NCBI GenBank assembly: GCA_030041005.1
Contig: JASHOR010000041.1
Span: 124,001-188,000, forward strand
Direction: 5' to 3'
Origin: Xanthobacteraceae bacterium
Lineage (GTDB): Bacteria > Pseudomonadota > Alphaproteobacteria > Rhizobiales > Xanthobacteraceae
Length of the DNA stretch: 64,000 bases
Shown: in pieces, positions 26,589 to 36,363 of the stretch
How the letters are laid out: each line of letters begins with the position of its first letter
How positions within the stretch are numbered: the stretch's first letter is position 1
Translations under genes and position numbers: made by a program
The notes under the pieces: model-generated
Told to the model about the DNA's origin: nothing
What the model saw: the letters and a program-made list of their open reading frames with translations, nothing else
The model's database searches: none

Positions 26589-27095
26589 TCAGGTGCCCTT
26601 GATGTCGATCTTCTTCGCCGCCTTTTGCACTTCCAGCTTCTTCGGCAGAGTCACAGTGAGGACACCTTTCTTAAAGCTAGCCTCGATCTTGTCGGTATCG
26701 ACACCGTCAGGCAGCTCGAAGGCGCGCTGGAACGAGCCAAAATTACGCTCGCGCACATAATAGTCCTTCTTCTTCTCTTCCTTTTCCTCCTGTTTTTCGC
26801 CCTTGATGGTCAGCACGCCATTCGCAATTTTGACGTCAACGTTCTTTTCGTCGATGCCAGGCAATTCAGCGGTAATCTCGTAAGTATTGTCGGCGTCCGT
26901 AAAATCGACCACCGGAACGATCGGCCAAGTCAGGGCGCGGCCAAAAGCGGGCAGACGAACCGGAGCTCGCCAAAAGCCGCCATCGAACTCATCGAACAGC
27001 CGCTCGATTTCGCGACGCAGACTCTCGAACGGAACCCAGCTCGCCGAAGCGGATGCCTTCTCCGTCTTCGCAGGCAGTTTGGTCGGTTCAGCCAT
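26589..27095 (-). CDS. Hsp20/alpha-crystallin small heat-shock protein
   Basis: A 168-residue chaperone of the HspC type. An N-terminal arm with WVPFESLRREIERLFDEFDG precedes the alpha-crystallin domain (about residues 55-150), with PVVDFTDADNTYEITAELPG, GVLTIKGEKQEEKEEKKKDY and the FELPDGVDTDKIEASFKKGV hairpin. It ends with LTVTLPKK and a short tail. It binds unfolded proteins without ATP. The start is ATG 27095; a longer frame upstream crosses the FixK-type box and is rejected. Low-oxygen induction is predicted by the box 60 nt upstream; I see no ROSE-like thermometer. Confidence 0.93.
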   Translation of the reverse strand: MAEPTKLPAKTEKASASASWVPFESLRREIERLFDEFDGGFWRAPVRLPAFGRALTWPIVPVVDFTDADNTYEITAELPGIDEKNVDVKIANGVLTIKGEKQEEKEEKKKDYYVRERNFGSFQRAFELPDGVDTDKIEASFKKGVLTVTLPKKLEVQKAAKKIDIKGT

Positions 27096-27155
27096 CACAA
27101 TCCTCCATGGAATTTCCAATAGCGTATGGATAAGCCACGGCTCGATCGGTCGGCT

Positions 27156-27169
27156 TTGATTTGAATCAA
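27156..27169 (-). promoter_or_regulatory. FixK/FNR-type box upstream of hsp20
   Basis: TTGATTTGAATCAA, perfect 5-bp arms, 60 nt upstream of ATG 27095. Confidence 0.75.
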
Positions 27170-27289
27170 TGGTCGGTGTCGCGAAAGACCTGCGCGACAG
27201 ACTACGCGCCGAAGAAATCACATTCAGAGGCGAATGCGGTCCGCCTGCCCGCTCGTCGTCTAAACACTGGCGGCGTTCGGAACCACACA

Positions 27290-28420
27290 TCAATCCAGCG
27301 ACTTCCTAAAACGAAAAATGCTCGTAGCGAGAAGAAAAATTGCAATCGCCGTCATCGCTGCGAGCTGCGGCCACAGTACCTCGATACCAACCCCCTTGAG
27401 AAAGGTGCCGCGGATAACCACAAGATAGTATCGTAATGGATTCACATATGTCATCCACTGTAACACCTTTGGCATACTGGCGATCGGAAAACTAAATCCC
27501 GATAGAATAAAGAAGGGGTTGAGAATGAAAAAATTCATGGAAAACGCCTGTTGCTGGGTCATACACAATGTCGAAATGAACAGGCCCAGCGCGAGCGTGC
27601 TCAGCAGAAACAGCGCTGATCCCAATAGCAACACCAGCGGACTGCCGACGAACGGCACTTGAAACCAAAGCACTCCGACCGCGACGATCAACGCGACTTC
27701 GCCCAACCCGATCAAAAAGAACGGGACCGTCTTACCGAAGATTAAGTCGGCGGATCGGATCGGCGACACCATGATTTGCTCGAGCGTGCCTACCTCACGT
27801 TCCCGCACAATCGCGAACGCAGTCAAATTGACGATAATGACCAGCGTCAAGGTGCCAATCAGCCCCGGCACGAAAAACCATTGGCCATTGAGATCTTCGT
27901 TGAACCACGGCCGTTCCTCTAGCGTTACATGGACTGCCTGCAGACCGCGAACGCCCAGCTTGCTCTCGACTAATTGTGTGCTGTAATTCTGGGCGAATTC
28001 GGTCGCGATGGTATTGACATAACCGAGCGCAATCAGCGCAGTATTGGAATTGGTCCCGTCGATGATCACTTGCAGCGGCGCATTTTGACCTTTGCGCAAC
28101 AGTGCGGCAAAGCCGGCGTGAATGACCAGACCGACCGCTGCCTCACTGTTATCGATCGCTTTTGTCACCTCTCGCTGGGAATGGACGACCACAACGTCAA
28201 ATCGGCCACTGAATGAAAACCGCGATATCAGGTCACGACTTTCCTCCGAGTGATCAAGATCGAGGACCACGGTCGAAACATGGTAGACTTCGTAGGTTGC
28301 CGCGTAGCCAAACAGTAGCATCTGCACCACCGTCGGCACGATCAGTCGAAATCGAGCCCATTTATCGCGCTTGAGTTCGATGAACTCCTTTACAATGATC
28401 GGTATTATGCGTCCGAACAT
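27290..28420 (-). CDS. ABC-2 type permease, YbhR-like
   Basis: A 376-residue inner-membrane permease. An N-terminal helix after IVKEFIELKRDKWARFRL is followed by a large periplasmic domain of about 140 residues, then five more helices (FVPGLIGTLTLVIIVNLTAF, then LIFGKTVPFFLIGLGEVALI and so on). This is the ABC2_membrane_3 layout. REREVGTLEQIMVSPIR is the family coupling motif. It is the last gene of a five-gene exporter operon, 13 nt after its paralogue. The two permeases probably form a heterodimer. Confidence 0.9.
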   Translation of the reverse strand: MFGRIIPIIVKEFIELKRDKWARFRLIVPTVVQMLLFGYAATYEVYHVSTVVLDLDHSEESRDLISRFSFSGRFDVVVVHSQREVTKAIDNSEAAVGLVIHAGFAALLRKGQNAPLQVIIDGTNSNTALIALGYVNTIATEFAQNYSTQLVESKLGVRGLQAVHVTLEERPWFNEDLNGQWFFVPGLIGTLTLVIIVNLTAFAIVREREVGTLEQIMVSPIRSADLIFGKTVPFFLIGLGEVALIVAVGVLWFQVPFVGSPLVLLLGSALFLLSTLALGLFISTLCMTQQQAFSMNFFILNPFFILSGFSFPIASMPKVLQWMTYVNPLRYYLVVIRGTFLKGVGIEVLWPQLAAMTAIAIFLLATSIFRFRKSLD

Positions 28421-28433
28421 GACCGCTCTCGCT

Positions 28434-29570
28434 TTAATCTAGTCGTTTGCGGAAAGCGCGCGCCGCCAGAAACATGACGGCCGCGGCATAGACCACGAGA
28501 AACAGGATAGGGGTCGACAACGCGACCAAGCTCACTCCCTTCAAGAACAGATTTTTGACGATCGAGACGTAATAGCGTGAATAGATTAGATAGGTGATGC
28601 CCTGAATAGCCTTGGGCATTTGATCGATGGGAAAGATATATCCCGACAGCAACGTCGTCGGCAGCATGGTTACCAGGAGTGCGATTTGGCTGGCGCCGAC
28701 CTGGCTGCGGATCACGACTGACATCAGGTAGCCGATGCTGAGCACCACGACGAGGAACAGCGATGTCGTGACGAACAGAGCGAACAGCGTACCGCGATAT
28801 GGCACCCCGAACCACATCGCAGCTAGCGCAAGACAAAATGCGGCATCGATCCAGCCGAGCAATAAATAAGGTGCGAGCTTGCCCAGCATTACTTCACTGG
28901 GCTTCACTGGCGTGGATACAAGCAGTTCCATGGTGCCCCGTTCCCACTCCCGCGAGATCGTCAATGAGGTGAGCTGCGCGCCGACCAGCGCCATGATCAT
29001 CGCCACCAGCCCCGGAATGATGAAATTGCGGCTTTCCAGGTCCTCATTGAACCAGACGCGCGATTGCACCACCATCGGCTGCGGCTGTTGCAGGGGTTTG
29101 CCCTGCCGATCGAGCCACGATACGGTGATATTGTTGGAGTATCCATCCACCACGGCCGCGGCATAGCCGTAGGCGATATTGGCGGTGTTGTCGTCCGTGG
29201 CGTCGATGATTGCCTGGACCGAAGCCGCCCCGGTGTCGTTTAGCCGCTCGGAAAAATCCGGTGGCACCACGATCGCAAAGCCGCACGTGCCGTGATTGAT
29301 CGCGTCGATCACGTCCGCATAGCTGCTGGCATTGCGCGTAATTGAAAAATATTGCGATGCCTGGAAGTGCTTGAACAGGTCCTGGCTCAACTGGCTGCCT
29401 TCGCGGTCCAAGGTGCAGACGGGCAAGTGTTTGAGATCGAGATTGACGCCGTAACCGAACAGAAACATCTGGGTGAACGGCAGTAATAGTGCGATCATCA
29501 GGCTGCGTGGATCCCGCCACACCTGCAGAACCTCTTTGACAGCGATGGCTTTGAAGCGGCGCAGGTTCAT
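28434..29570 (-). CDS. ABC-2 type permease, YbhS-like
   Basis: A 378-residue permease with the same plan as its downstream paralogue: first helix after AVKEVLQVWRDPRSLMIA, periplasmic domain to about residue 185, then five helices. The coupling motif is SREWERGTMELLVSTPVKPS. The start overlaps the ATPase stop by 4 nt, so the pair is translationally coupled. With the ATPases and HlyD adaptor it makes a YbhGFSR-type exporter, a class linked to export of xenobiotics or lipidic compounds. Confidence 0.9.
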   Translation of the reverse strand: MNLRRFKAIAVKEVLQVWRDPRSLMIALLLPFTQMFLFGYGVNLDLKHLPVCTLDREGSQLSQDLFKHFQASQYFSITRNASSYADVIDAINHGTCGFAIVVPPDFSERLNDTGAASVQAIIDATDDNTANIAYGYAAAVVDGYSNNITVSWLDRQGKPLQQPQPMVVQSRVWFNEDLESRNFIIPGLVAMIMALVGAQLTSLTISREWERGTMELLVSTPVKPSEVMLGKLAPYLLLGWIDAAFCLALAAMWFGVPYRGTLFALFVTTSLFLVVVLSIGYLMSVVIRSQVGASQIALLVTMLPTTLLSGYIFPIDQMPKAIQGITYLIYSRYYVSIVKNLFLKGVSLVALSTPILFLVVYAAAVMFLAARAFRKRLD

Positions 29571-30529
29571 GACATGCGCCTCCGCTGCGTCATGTCATTG
29601 GCGATGAGCTGTACGAATACGTCTTCGAGGGAAGGGTGGATCCGTTCCAGCCGAGATGGCCCTAAGCCCCTTTTTTTGAGAAGAGCCGGCAATTCGGCGA
29701 GACTCTTGACGGTGTCGCTGACCAGAACATGCAATGCGTTGCCAAACACGGCGCAGTCGAGCACGCCGGGTGCCTTGTTCAACGCGTCAAGCATGGCCCC
29801 GAGATTATGGCCCTCGATCAGCAGCAGTTCGCCGCCAAGCGCGGTGCGCTTGAGTTCATCCGGACTGCCGATAGCAATGATGCGGCCCTGATTGATGAGC
29901 GCGGCGCGGTGGCAATATTCAGCCTCGTCCATATAATGGGTGGAGACCAGCACGCTGACGCCATCGGCGGCCAGTGTATGAATGAGATCCCAAAATCGGC
30001 GCCGCGACGTCGGCTCAACCCCGGAAGTCGGCTCGTCGAGAAACAGAATGGGCGGGCGATGCAGAACGGCGCAGCCAAGCGCCAGCCGCTGTTGCCAGCC
30101 TCCGGCAAGCGTCGATACCAGATCCTTCTCGCGTCCATTCAGCCCCGCCATATCAATCGCGAAGCGCATCCGCTCGGGCATCTCGTTCCGAGGCACCTGG
30201 TAGATGCCGCCGAAAAACTTGAGATTCTCCGCTACGCTGAGATCGCGATAGAGCGAGAATTTTTGCGACATGTAGCCGATGTGCCGGCGCACGCGATCGG
30301 GATCGGCCGCGACGTCGATACCGGCCACCAGCACCCGGCCCGCGCTTGGTCGCAGCAGACCGCACAGAATGCGGATAATCGTCGATTTGCCGGCGCCGTT
30401 CGGGCCGAGGAAGCCCATGATCTCGCCGCGCTCGATGCGAAAATTGACTTGATCGACCGCGACGAAGCTGCCAAAGCGTTTGACTAGGCCTTCAACGGTG
30501 ATTTGCGCCGCTGCCAGATGGTTGCTCAT
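29567..30529 (-). CDS. ABC transporter ATPase (YbhF-like, second)
   Basis: A 320-residue ATPase with Walker A GPNGAGKSTIIRIL near residue 47, a Q-loop YMSQKFSLYRDLSVAEN, signature LAGGWQQRLALGCAVLH and Walker B PILFLDEPTSGVEP with a switch histidine in VSTHYMDEAEYC. In many relatives the two ATPases are fused into one YbhF protein; here they are separate genes. It overlaps the genes on both sides by 4 nt. It powers export through the two ABC-2 permeases. Confidence 0.92.
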   Translation of the reverse strand: MSNHLAAAQITVEGLVKRFGSFVAVDQVNFRIERGEIMGFLGPNGAGKSTIIRILCGLLRPSAGRVLVAGIDVAADPDRVRRHIGYMSQKFSLYRDLSVAENLKFFGGIYQVPRNEMPERMRFAIDMAGLNGREKDLVSTLAGGWQQRLALGCAVLHRPPILFLDEPTSGVEPTSRRRFWDLIHTLAADGVSVLVSTHYMDEAEYCHRAALINQGRIIAIGSPDELKRTALGGELLLIEGHNLGAMLDALNKAPGVLDCAVFGNALHVLVSDTVKSLAELPALLKKRGLGPSRLERIHPSLEDVFVQLIANDMTQRRRMS

Positions 30530-31467
30530 TGGCGCACGCCCCTGTCTTCGAGCAAGGCGACGAACACGTCTTCAATACTTGGCTCGCCGACCGCGATATC
30601 AGTAAAGGCGACGCCAGCCCGCCGCAGCGCCGCGCCAAATTCGGGAATCCGCAAGCCGGCGTCATCGACGACCGCATGAACACCATCGCCAACCAGGATG
30701 GTGCTGCCGACACCTTGAACCGTGGCAATGATCGTTCGCGCTTTGCGCGCGTCCGGTGATGCGACGACAATCAGCGCACCCGGCATGCGCCGTTTCAGCG
30801 CGGCCGGCGTATCGCAGTACAGCACGCGGCCGCCATGAAGGAGGGCAAGGCGATTGCAGCGCTCGGCTTCGTCAAGATAGGCCGTGCTAATTACGATGGT
30901 GACGCCTTCCTCGCGCAGCCCGTAGAGAATGCGCCAGAAATCACGACGCGATACCGGATCCACCCCCGTGGTCGGTTCGTCGAGCAAAAGGATCTGCGGC
31001 GTATGGACCAGCGCGCAGGCAAGACCAAGCTTCTGCTTCATACCGCCGGATAATTGACCGGCCAAGCGCGAACGGAACTCGCTCATTCCCGATGCGGCGA
31101 GAAGGCGCTGCGCGCGCCGCTCGCGCTCGCGCGGCTGAATCTCAAAAAGGTCGGCGTAGAAGCGGATGTTTTCGTCAACGGTCAGGTCCTCATAAAGACC
31201 GAATCGCTGCGGCATATAACTGATGTGCTGTTTGACCCCTTCCGGATCGGCAACGACGTCGACGCCATCGATGACGATGCCCCCGCCGTCCGGCTTCATG
31301 ACGCCGGCCAGCATGCGCATCGCGGCGGTTTTGCCGGCGCCGTCCGGGCCGACCAGACCGAAGATTTCGCCGCGATCCACCGCGAAACTCAGTCCATCAA
31401 CGGCAGTAACGGCACCGAACCGCTTATCCAAGCGGTCGGCTACGATGATCGGCGATGCCACGGTCAT
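30526..31467 (-). CDS. ABC transporter ATPase (YbhF-like, first)
   Basis: A 313-residue ATPase. Walker A reads GPDGAGKTAAMRML near residue 40, with Asp in place of the usual Asn and Thr-Ala after the lysine. The Q-loop is YMPQRFGLYEDLTVDEN, the signature LSGGMKQKLGLACALVH, and Walker B QILLLDEPTTGVDP. The switch position reads VISTAYLDEAERC, where the usual histidine is replaced by alanine, so this half may be catalytically weak and the other ATPase dominant. It starts inside the end of the HlyD gene (4-nt overlap). Confidence 0.9.
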   Translation of the reverse strand: MTVASPIIVADRLDKRFGAVTAVDGLSFAVDRGEIFGLVGPDGAGKTAAMRMLAGVMKPDGGGIVIDGVDVVADPEGVKQHISYMPQRFGLYEDLTVDENIRFYADLFEIQPRERERRAQRLLAASGMSEFRSRLAGQLSGGMKQKLGLACALVHTPQILLLDEPTTGVDPVSRRDFWRILYGLREEGVTIVISTAYLDEAERCNRLALLHGGRVLYCDTPAALKRRMPGALIVVASPDARKARTIIATVQGVGSTILVGDGVHAVVDDAGLRIPEFGAALRRAGVAFTDIAVGEPSIEDVFVALLEDRGVRQ

Positions 31468-32513
31468 GAGGCACCGGACGGCTCAGCCTGCAGCGTCGCA
31501 TCGGCCGGCATTCCGGGCACCAGCTCATGCGACGGATTATCGAGATCGATGCGGATGCGATAGACCAACGTGACGCGTTCGGCATGAGTTTCGACGCTCT
31601 TCGGCGTGAATTCGGCGTTCGATGATATGAAGGAAACGCGCCCGGTATATTTCTTGCCGGGATAAGTGTCGGTCGTGACCGTTGCGGTCTGGCCATGGCG
31701 AACTTTGCCGATATCGGTTTCGTTGATGTAAGCGCGCAGCCAAACGTGATCGAGGTCCGCAAGCGTCACTACAGGCGTGCCCGGCACCATGATTTCGCCA
31801 AGCTCGGCTTGCCGCACCTCGATGACGCCGGAAAACGGAGCGTAGAGGACCGTATAGCCGAGCACGATCTGCGACATTTTGAGGGTTTCTTCCGCGCTGC
31901 GAATCGATGCTGTGGCAAGTTCAACCTGTCGTTCCGCTGCTCGTTGCAAAGCCACGTCTCGCAGACGCACGGCGGTAGACTGCCGCAGCGCCGAGTAGGT
32001 CTGATCGCGCTGCTCGACCGTGCTCGAACCCTGCTTCAACAACTGTGCCGCCCGGTCGTATTCCTGTTGTCTGAATTCGAGATCAGCGGCATCGCTTTCG
32101 ACGGTTTGGCTCGCGGCGGAAAGATTCTGTTGTGCGGCGGCAAGTTGGCGCTGGGCCATTTTCAACGCCGCCTCATTGATCGCCACCTGCTGGCGGTAGT
32201 CGGAATCATCGAGACGAGCGATCAGCGTACCTTTATCGACCCACTGACCCTCGTCGAATGGCAATTCGACGACGCGCGATTGTACGGTCTTGAAGCCGAG
32301 CACGCTCTGGTGCGCTTCGATGTTGCCGGAAACCAGAATGATCGGTGCAGCGGCAGGACCAAACATCCAATTTTGTAATGGTCCACGGCCGAAATAGCCG
32401 GCCACCGTCAAACTGGCGATCACGATGGCGGCTGTTGACCAGCCCCATTTGCGGTTGGGCGCGGCAGCTTTGATCTCGCCAAGTGCCGATCGAAGGCTTG
32501 GTGGCGCATGCAT
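31464..32513 (-). CDS. HlyD-family periplasmic adaptor of ABC-2 exporter (YbhG-like)
   Basis: A 349-residue membrane-fusion protein. One membrane anchor lies at about residues 25-43 (WSTAAIVIASLTVAGYF), followed by a lipoyl half (FKTVQSRVVELPFDEGQWVD), a long coiled-coil hairpin of Gln/Ala-rich heptads (about 110-205), the second lipoyl half (LYAPFSGVIEVRQAELGEIM) and a barrel domain. It would connect the inner-membrane ABC complex to an outer-membrane channel. First gene of the operon; a FixK-type box lies 111 nt upstream. Confidence 0.9.
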   Translation of the reverse strand: MHAPPSLRSALGEIKAAAPNRKWGWSTAAIVIASLTVAGYFGRGPLQNWMFGPAAAPIILVSGNIEAHQSVLGFKTVQSRVVELPFDEGQWVDKGTLIARLDDSDYRQQVAINEAALKMAQRQLAAAQQNLSAASQTVESDAADLEFRQQEYDRAAQLLKQGSSTVEQRDQTYSALRQSTAVRLRDVALQRAAERQVELATASIRSAEETLKMSQIVLGYTVLYAPFSGVIEVRQAELGEIMVPGTPVVTLADLDHVWLRAYINETDIGKVRHGQTATVTTDTYPGKKYTGRVSFISSNAEFTPKSVETHAERVTLVYRIRIDLDNPSHELVPGMPADATLQAEPSGAS

Positions 32514-32624
32514 CGCATGGCCTCCTCTGTATTTTCCCAGCTTTTATGCCTGTCCCGACGCCGCCAATCTTTGATCCAAGTCAGATTTCCGGCAGGTAAC
32601 AAGCCGTCGGCGGTTTGACCGAAG

Positions 32625-32638
32625 TTGACGCAGATCAA
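32625..32638 (-). promoter_or_regulatory. FixK/FNR-type box upstream of the ABC-2 exporter operon
   Basis: TTGACGCAGATCAA, 111 nt upstream of ATG 32513. The distance implies a leader of about 70 nt. Confidence 0.65.
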
Positions 32639-32947
32639 AGCCGGCAGAGCCGTCAGGACTTAAATTTTTTATTAAATTGTTTCGGAGACTCGATGCGCAG
32701 CGCGCACCTTTTGATGCTGGTCGATGCTTTAAGGCCCCGTTTGAAGGCCGGTTTCGATTACATTGCTGGTCAATGGCACGCCGCGAACGCTGCGTACCGA
32801 ATCGCACATGACGGCCGGCCGCAGAAAACGCCAACAAGCTGCCGCTGTTCGAAGCCCTCACGCGACGGACGATCCTGAAGGCCGCGGTAAGCCGAATTAG
32901 CTTTTAATCGCCGTGACAACCGAAGGCGCATTGCGGCGGCGACACGA
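32639..32947. other. Intergenic stretch, no convincing gene
   Basis: Between the exporter promoter and the end of phosphoketolase. A short AT-rich run (about 32660-32680) stands out. A plus-strand frame ending at 32878 has no homology I recognise. Confidence 0.4.
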
Positions 32948-35350
32948 TCATGTGCCTCGGCCCGACTCAAGAGACGCCCACCGCCAATCTTTAACTTCCG
33001 GCATGTCCTCACCATGCTGCCGAATATAGCTTTTATGCTCGATCAACTTGTCCCGCAGCGTTTGCTTGGCGTAAGCAGCGAGATAGCCCAGCTTCGGCAC
33101 GCGATCGATCACATCGGAAGCGAGATGAAAGCGATCCAGATCGTTGCGTACGACCATATCGAAGGGCGTCGTCGTGGTGCCTTCTTCCTTGTAACCGCGC
33201 ACATGGATGTTGCCATGATTGGTTCGCCGATATGTCAGGCGATGGATCAGCCACGGATAGCCGTGATGAGCGAAAATGACCGGCTTGTCCGTGGTGAATA
33301 GCGCGTCGAAGTCGTGATCAGTCAGCCCGTGGGGATGCTCTTCATGCGGCTGCAGCGTCATCAGATCAACCACGTTAACCACCCGAATCTTCAGATCGGG
33401 GATATGACGACGAAGCAGGTCGACAGCCGCGAGCGTTTCAAGCGTCGGTACGTCCCCGGCGCAAGCCATTACCACGTCCGGCTCTGCCCCGCGGTCGTTG
33501 CTAGCCCATTCCCAGATGCCGACACCCGCGGTGCAGTGTTTTACCGCCTGATCCATCGTGAGCCATTGCGGCGCCGGCTGTTTTCCGGCAACGATGACGT
33601 TGATGCGGTTCCAGCTACGCAAACAGTGATCGGTGACGAACAAGAGGCAATTGGCATCGGGCGGAAGATAGACCCGCACAATCTCCGCTTTCTTGTTACA
33701 CACGTAATCGATGAATCCGGGATCCTGATGGCTAAATCCGTTGTGGTCCTGCCGCCATACATGCGAGGTCAGCAAATAGTTGAGCGAAGCGATCGGTCGG
33801 CGCCACTGGATTTCGTTGCAAACCTTGAGCCATTTGGCGTGCTGATTGAACATCGAGTCGACAATGTGGATGAAGGCCTCGTAGCAGTTGAATAGGCCGT
33901 GCCGCCCGGTGAGCAGATAGCCTTCAAGCCAACCCTGACAGGTGTGCTCGGACAGTATCTCCATCACCCGTCCCTCGGGCGCCAGATGATCATCGTAGGG
34001 AAGACGCTCCGCATCCCAGGCGCGATCTGTCGCTGCAAACACATGCGAGAGGCGGTTCGACGCAGTTTCGTCTGGGCCAAAAAGGCGAAAATTACGTTTC
34101 AATGCGCTCATCCGCAGCGTATCGCGGAGGAATTCCGCCATCACGGCTGTTGATTCCGCATCGCACTCTCCCGGCGCATCAATTTTGACTGCGTAATCGG
34201 TGATGTCGGGTAGATCGAGTTCGCGCTTAAGGAGGCCGCCATTGGCTTGGGGGTTTGCACTCATCCGGCGATTGCCTCGCGGTGCGAGCGCGGCGATCTC
34301 GGCACGCAACGTTCCGTTCGCGTCAAACAGCTCCTCCGGCCGGTAACTCTTCATCCAGCTTTCAAGCAGCTTGATGTGCTGTGGCTTAGTGGCCATGTCC
34401 ACGACAGGCACTTGGTGGGATCGCCAGAAGCCCTCTGTCTTCAGTCCGTCCACTTCCTTGGGACCGGTCCAGCCCTTAGGGGTTTTGAGGATGATCATCG
34501 GCCAGCGTGGCCGGCCCCTGCTTCGCCCGTCGCGCGCCGCCACCTGGATCGACCGGATTTGGTCGAATACCGCGTCCAGTGTGCCGGCCATGAGTTGATG
34601 CATGAGTTCCGGCTCATCCCCCTCCACGATGTACGGATCATGGCCGTAGCCGATAAAGAGATCGTATAGTTCCTCAGACTCGATACGGGCGAGAATTGTC
34701 GGATTAGCGATTTTGTACCCGTTGAGATGCAGAATAGGTAGCACGGCGCCATCCGTAACCGGGTTTAGAAATTTGTTGGAATGCCAGGATGTCGCCAGCG
34801 GCCCCGTTTCGGATTCGCCGTCACCAACGACGCATGCAGCGATAAGGTCGGGATTGTCAAATACAGCGCCATAGGCATGTGACAGCGAATAGCCAAGCTC
34901 ACCGCCCTCATTTATAGACCCTGGTGTTTCGGGAGCGGCGTGGCTCGGTATACCGCCAGGAAAACTGAATTGTTTGAACAGCCGCTGCATGCCGACCGCA
35001 TTTTGCGGAATGTGCGGATAGACTTCCGAGTATGTGCCCTCCAACCAGGTGTTGGCGACCAGACCGGGACCGCCGTGGCCCGGACCTGCGATGTAGATGA
35101 CGTCAAGATCACGATTCCTGATCACGCGGTTCAAATGAACATAGATGAAATTGAGACCGGGCGTCGTACCCCAGTGCCCAAGCAGCCTTGGCTTTATATG
35201 GCAAAGCTCAAGCGGCGCTTTCAGCAACGGATTGTCGCTGAGGTATATCTCTCCGACGGAAAGGTAGTTTGCGGCTCGCCACCAGGCATTCACAAGACGG
35301 AGTTCCTGGTCGGCAAGCGGCTTGGCTTTGGGATCGACAGTTCTATGCAT
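32948..35350 (-). CDS. xfp: Phosphoketolase (xylulose-5-P/fructose-6-P)
   Basis: An 800-residue thiamine-diphosphate enzyme of full family length. It cleaves xylulose-5-phosphate (and often fructose-6-phosphate) with phosphate to acetyl-phosphate plus an aldose phosphate. Signature regions are [56 protein letters not shown] and the ThDP motif [20 protein letters not shown]. Acetyl-phosphate normally passes to acetate kinase or phosphotransacetylase; the acetate kinase gene just upstream is a remnant. It lies 221 nt downstream of the ChaB-like gene, whose FixK-type promoter may also drive it. No closer FixK-type box was found. Confidence 0.95.
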   Translation of the reverse strand: MHRTVDPKAKPLADQELRLVNAWWRAANYLSVGEIYLSDNPLLKAPLELCHIKPRLLGHWGTTPGLNFIYVHLNRVIRNRDLDVIYIAGPGHGGPGLVANTWLEGTYSEVYPHIPQNAVGMQRLFKQFSFPGGIPSHAAPETPGSINEGGELGYSLSHAYGAVFDNPDLIAACVVGDGESETGPLATSWHSNKFLNPVTDGAVLPILHLNGYKIANPTILARIESEELYDLFIGYGHDPYIVEGDEPELMHQLMAGTLDAVFDQIRSIQVAARDGRSRGRPRWPMIILKTPKGWTGPKEVDGLKTEGFWRSHQVPVVDMATKPQHIKLLESWMKSYRPEELFDANGTLRAEIAALAPRGNRRMSANPQANGGLLKRELDLPDITDYAVKIDAPGECDAESTAVMAEFLRDTLRMSALKRNFRLFGPDETASNRLSHVFAATDRAWDAERLPYDDHLAPEGRVMEILSEHTCQGWLEGYLLTGRHGLFNCYEAFIHIVDSMFNQHAKWLKVCNEIQWRRPIASLNYLLTSHVWRQDHNGFSHQDPGFIDYVCNKKAEIVRVYLPPDANCLLFVTDHCLRSWNRINVIVAGKQPAPQWLTMDQAVKHCTAGVGIWEWASNDRGAEPDVVMACAGDVPTLETLAAVDLLRRHIPDLKIRVVNVVDLMTLQPHEEHPHGLTDHDFDALFTTDKPVIFAHHGYPWLIHRLTYRRTNHGNIHVRGYKEEGTTTTPFDMVVRNDLDRFHLASDVIDRVPKLGYLAAYAKQTLRDKLIEHKSYIRQHGEDMPEVKDWRWASLESGRGT

Positions 35351-35571
35351 ATTCTGGTCCTATATTTCGTTATAGCGCCATCTTGTCCTGAGGCTTCTTT
35401 GGCTGGGTTGGCCCATTTCGAACTCATGATCGCGCGCCAATTGTGGAACGCTGCAAATTGCCGATTGTTTCACGGAAAATAATTATGAGAGAGCCAACGA
35501 TCGTCACTCTGTCGCAAATCCGCGAATGATCAGAGTCGGACCTTTTGTTGCTCAAACCGGGCCGTTGCACT

Positions 35572-35790
35572 TCAAGCGCGCGCCGCGCGCTGCACCCAGG
35601 TCGATCCAACCTTCTGATACGTCCGCTTGACCGCGGCCCAGGCGATGCGATGCGCTCGCTCCTGCTGTCGGGCTTCGTCGGCATGTACAGCATAGGCCTG
35701 ATTAAACACCTCGCGATAGATGTCCTGAGCGTGATCAGGCAGATGAGCCTTCACTGATTGCGGCAAATCCAGGTTTGTCCAGTACGGCAT
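35572..35790 (-). CDS. ChaB-family small protein
   Basis: A 72-residue soluble protein. LPDHAQDIYREVFNQAYAVH and AHRIAWAAVKRTYQK match the ChaB family, named from the E. coli cation/proton antiport regulator locus; the molecular function is unclear. A FixK-type box stands 51 nt upstream of the start, among the best-spaced in the window. It is the first gene before phosphoketolase on the same strand. Confidence 0.82.
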   Translation of the reverse strand: MPYWTNLDLPQSVKAHLPDHAQDIYREVFNQAYAVHADEARQQERAHRIAWAAVKRTYQKVGSTWVQRAARA

Positions 35791-35841
35791 GGCATCACTC
35801 CCGGTGAGTCTTGCTGCTACCGCTTTTTTGCTCCCGTTCCT

Positions 35842-35855
35842 TTGATTTTCCTCAA
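35842..35855 (-). promoter_or_regulatory. FixK/FNR-type box upstream of the chaB-like gene and xfp
   Basis: TTGATTTTCCTCAA, 51 nt upstream of ATG 35790; likely promoter for the ChaB-like gene and perhaps phosphoketolase. Confidence 0.7.
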
Positions 35856-36363
35856 ACGCTTCGCGGCGCGACCCGGTCCAACCTCAGGACTGCCCTTAGG
35901 GACAACGCCCGGCTTTCCCGCACCTCCTCGGGCGCGTATTAGCGAGCCGTTGGTTCTGAGAATAGGGCCATGGCAGGTCACCGATATCAGCCGCGGCGCA
36001 GTGCGGTGCCAACCGTCGCTTGGTCGGGATCGGACTGGGTCGCTTACCTGCCCATCATCCTCGGCCACCATGAACACCGCCGCAGCGTTTGACAGCGAGT
36101 CGGTCCACAATCAATTACCTCACAAGGGCGCCCGTCTTACCTCGGTTTGATTCGACGATCATTGAAGCGCTGTAGAAATCGCCAGCACATCGCCAAAATG
36201 CGGCACAGCGCACGTGACCCATTCCCGGCGGTTGCGACCCCGCCTTTAGTCGATCGGTTATGGTCGAAAATCCCGGCTTGCGGTGCGTTGCGTGCGCAGC
36301 CGCGTTCACGAGGCACACCGTCGCCGAACGACATTCAAAAATAACGGCACTCCTGTACCAAGT
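35856..36363. other. Intergenic stretch, no gene seen
   Basis: About 500 nt of G+C-rich sequence. Frames on both strands are short, lack ribosome sites and look like non-coding or decayed DNA. One minus-strand frame (35817-36110) would run through the FixK-type box, so I do not accept it. Confidence 0.45.

Noticed and set aside
27156-27169. TTGA-N6-TCAA boxes as sites for CRP or a resident FNR rather than FixK
   Set aside because: CRP sites are TGTGA-N6-TCACA, which these are not. An FNR could read the same sequence, but the only family member in view is FixK, so FixK is preferred while FNR remains possible.
32615-32878. Plus-strand ORF of 87 codons in the exporter-phosphoketolase gap
   Set aside because: It starts near the FixK-type box, shows no family pattern and no ribosome site.
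35817-36110. Minus-strand ORF of 97 codons upstream of the chaB-like gene
   Set aside because: It runs through the FixK-type box and has biased Arg/Gly composition typical of shadow frames in G+C-rich DNA.
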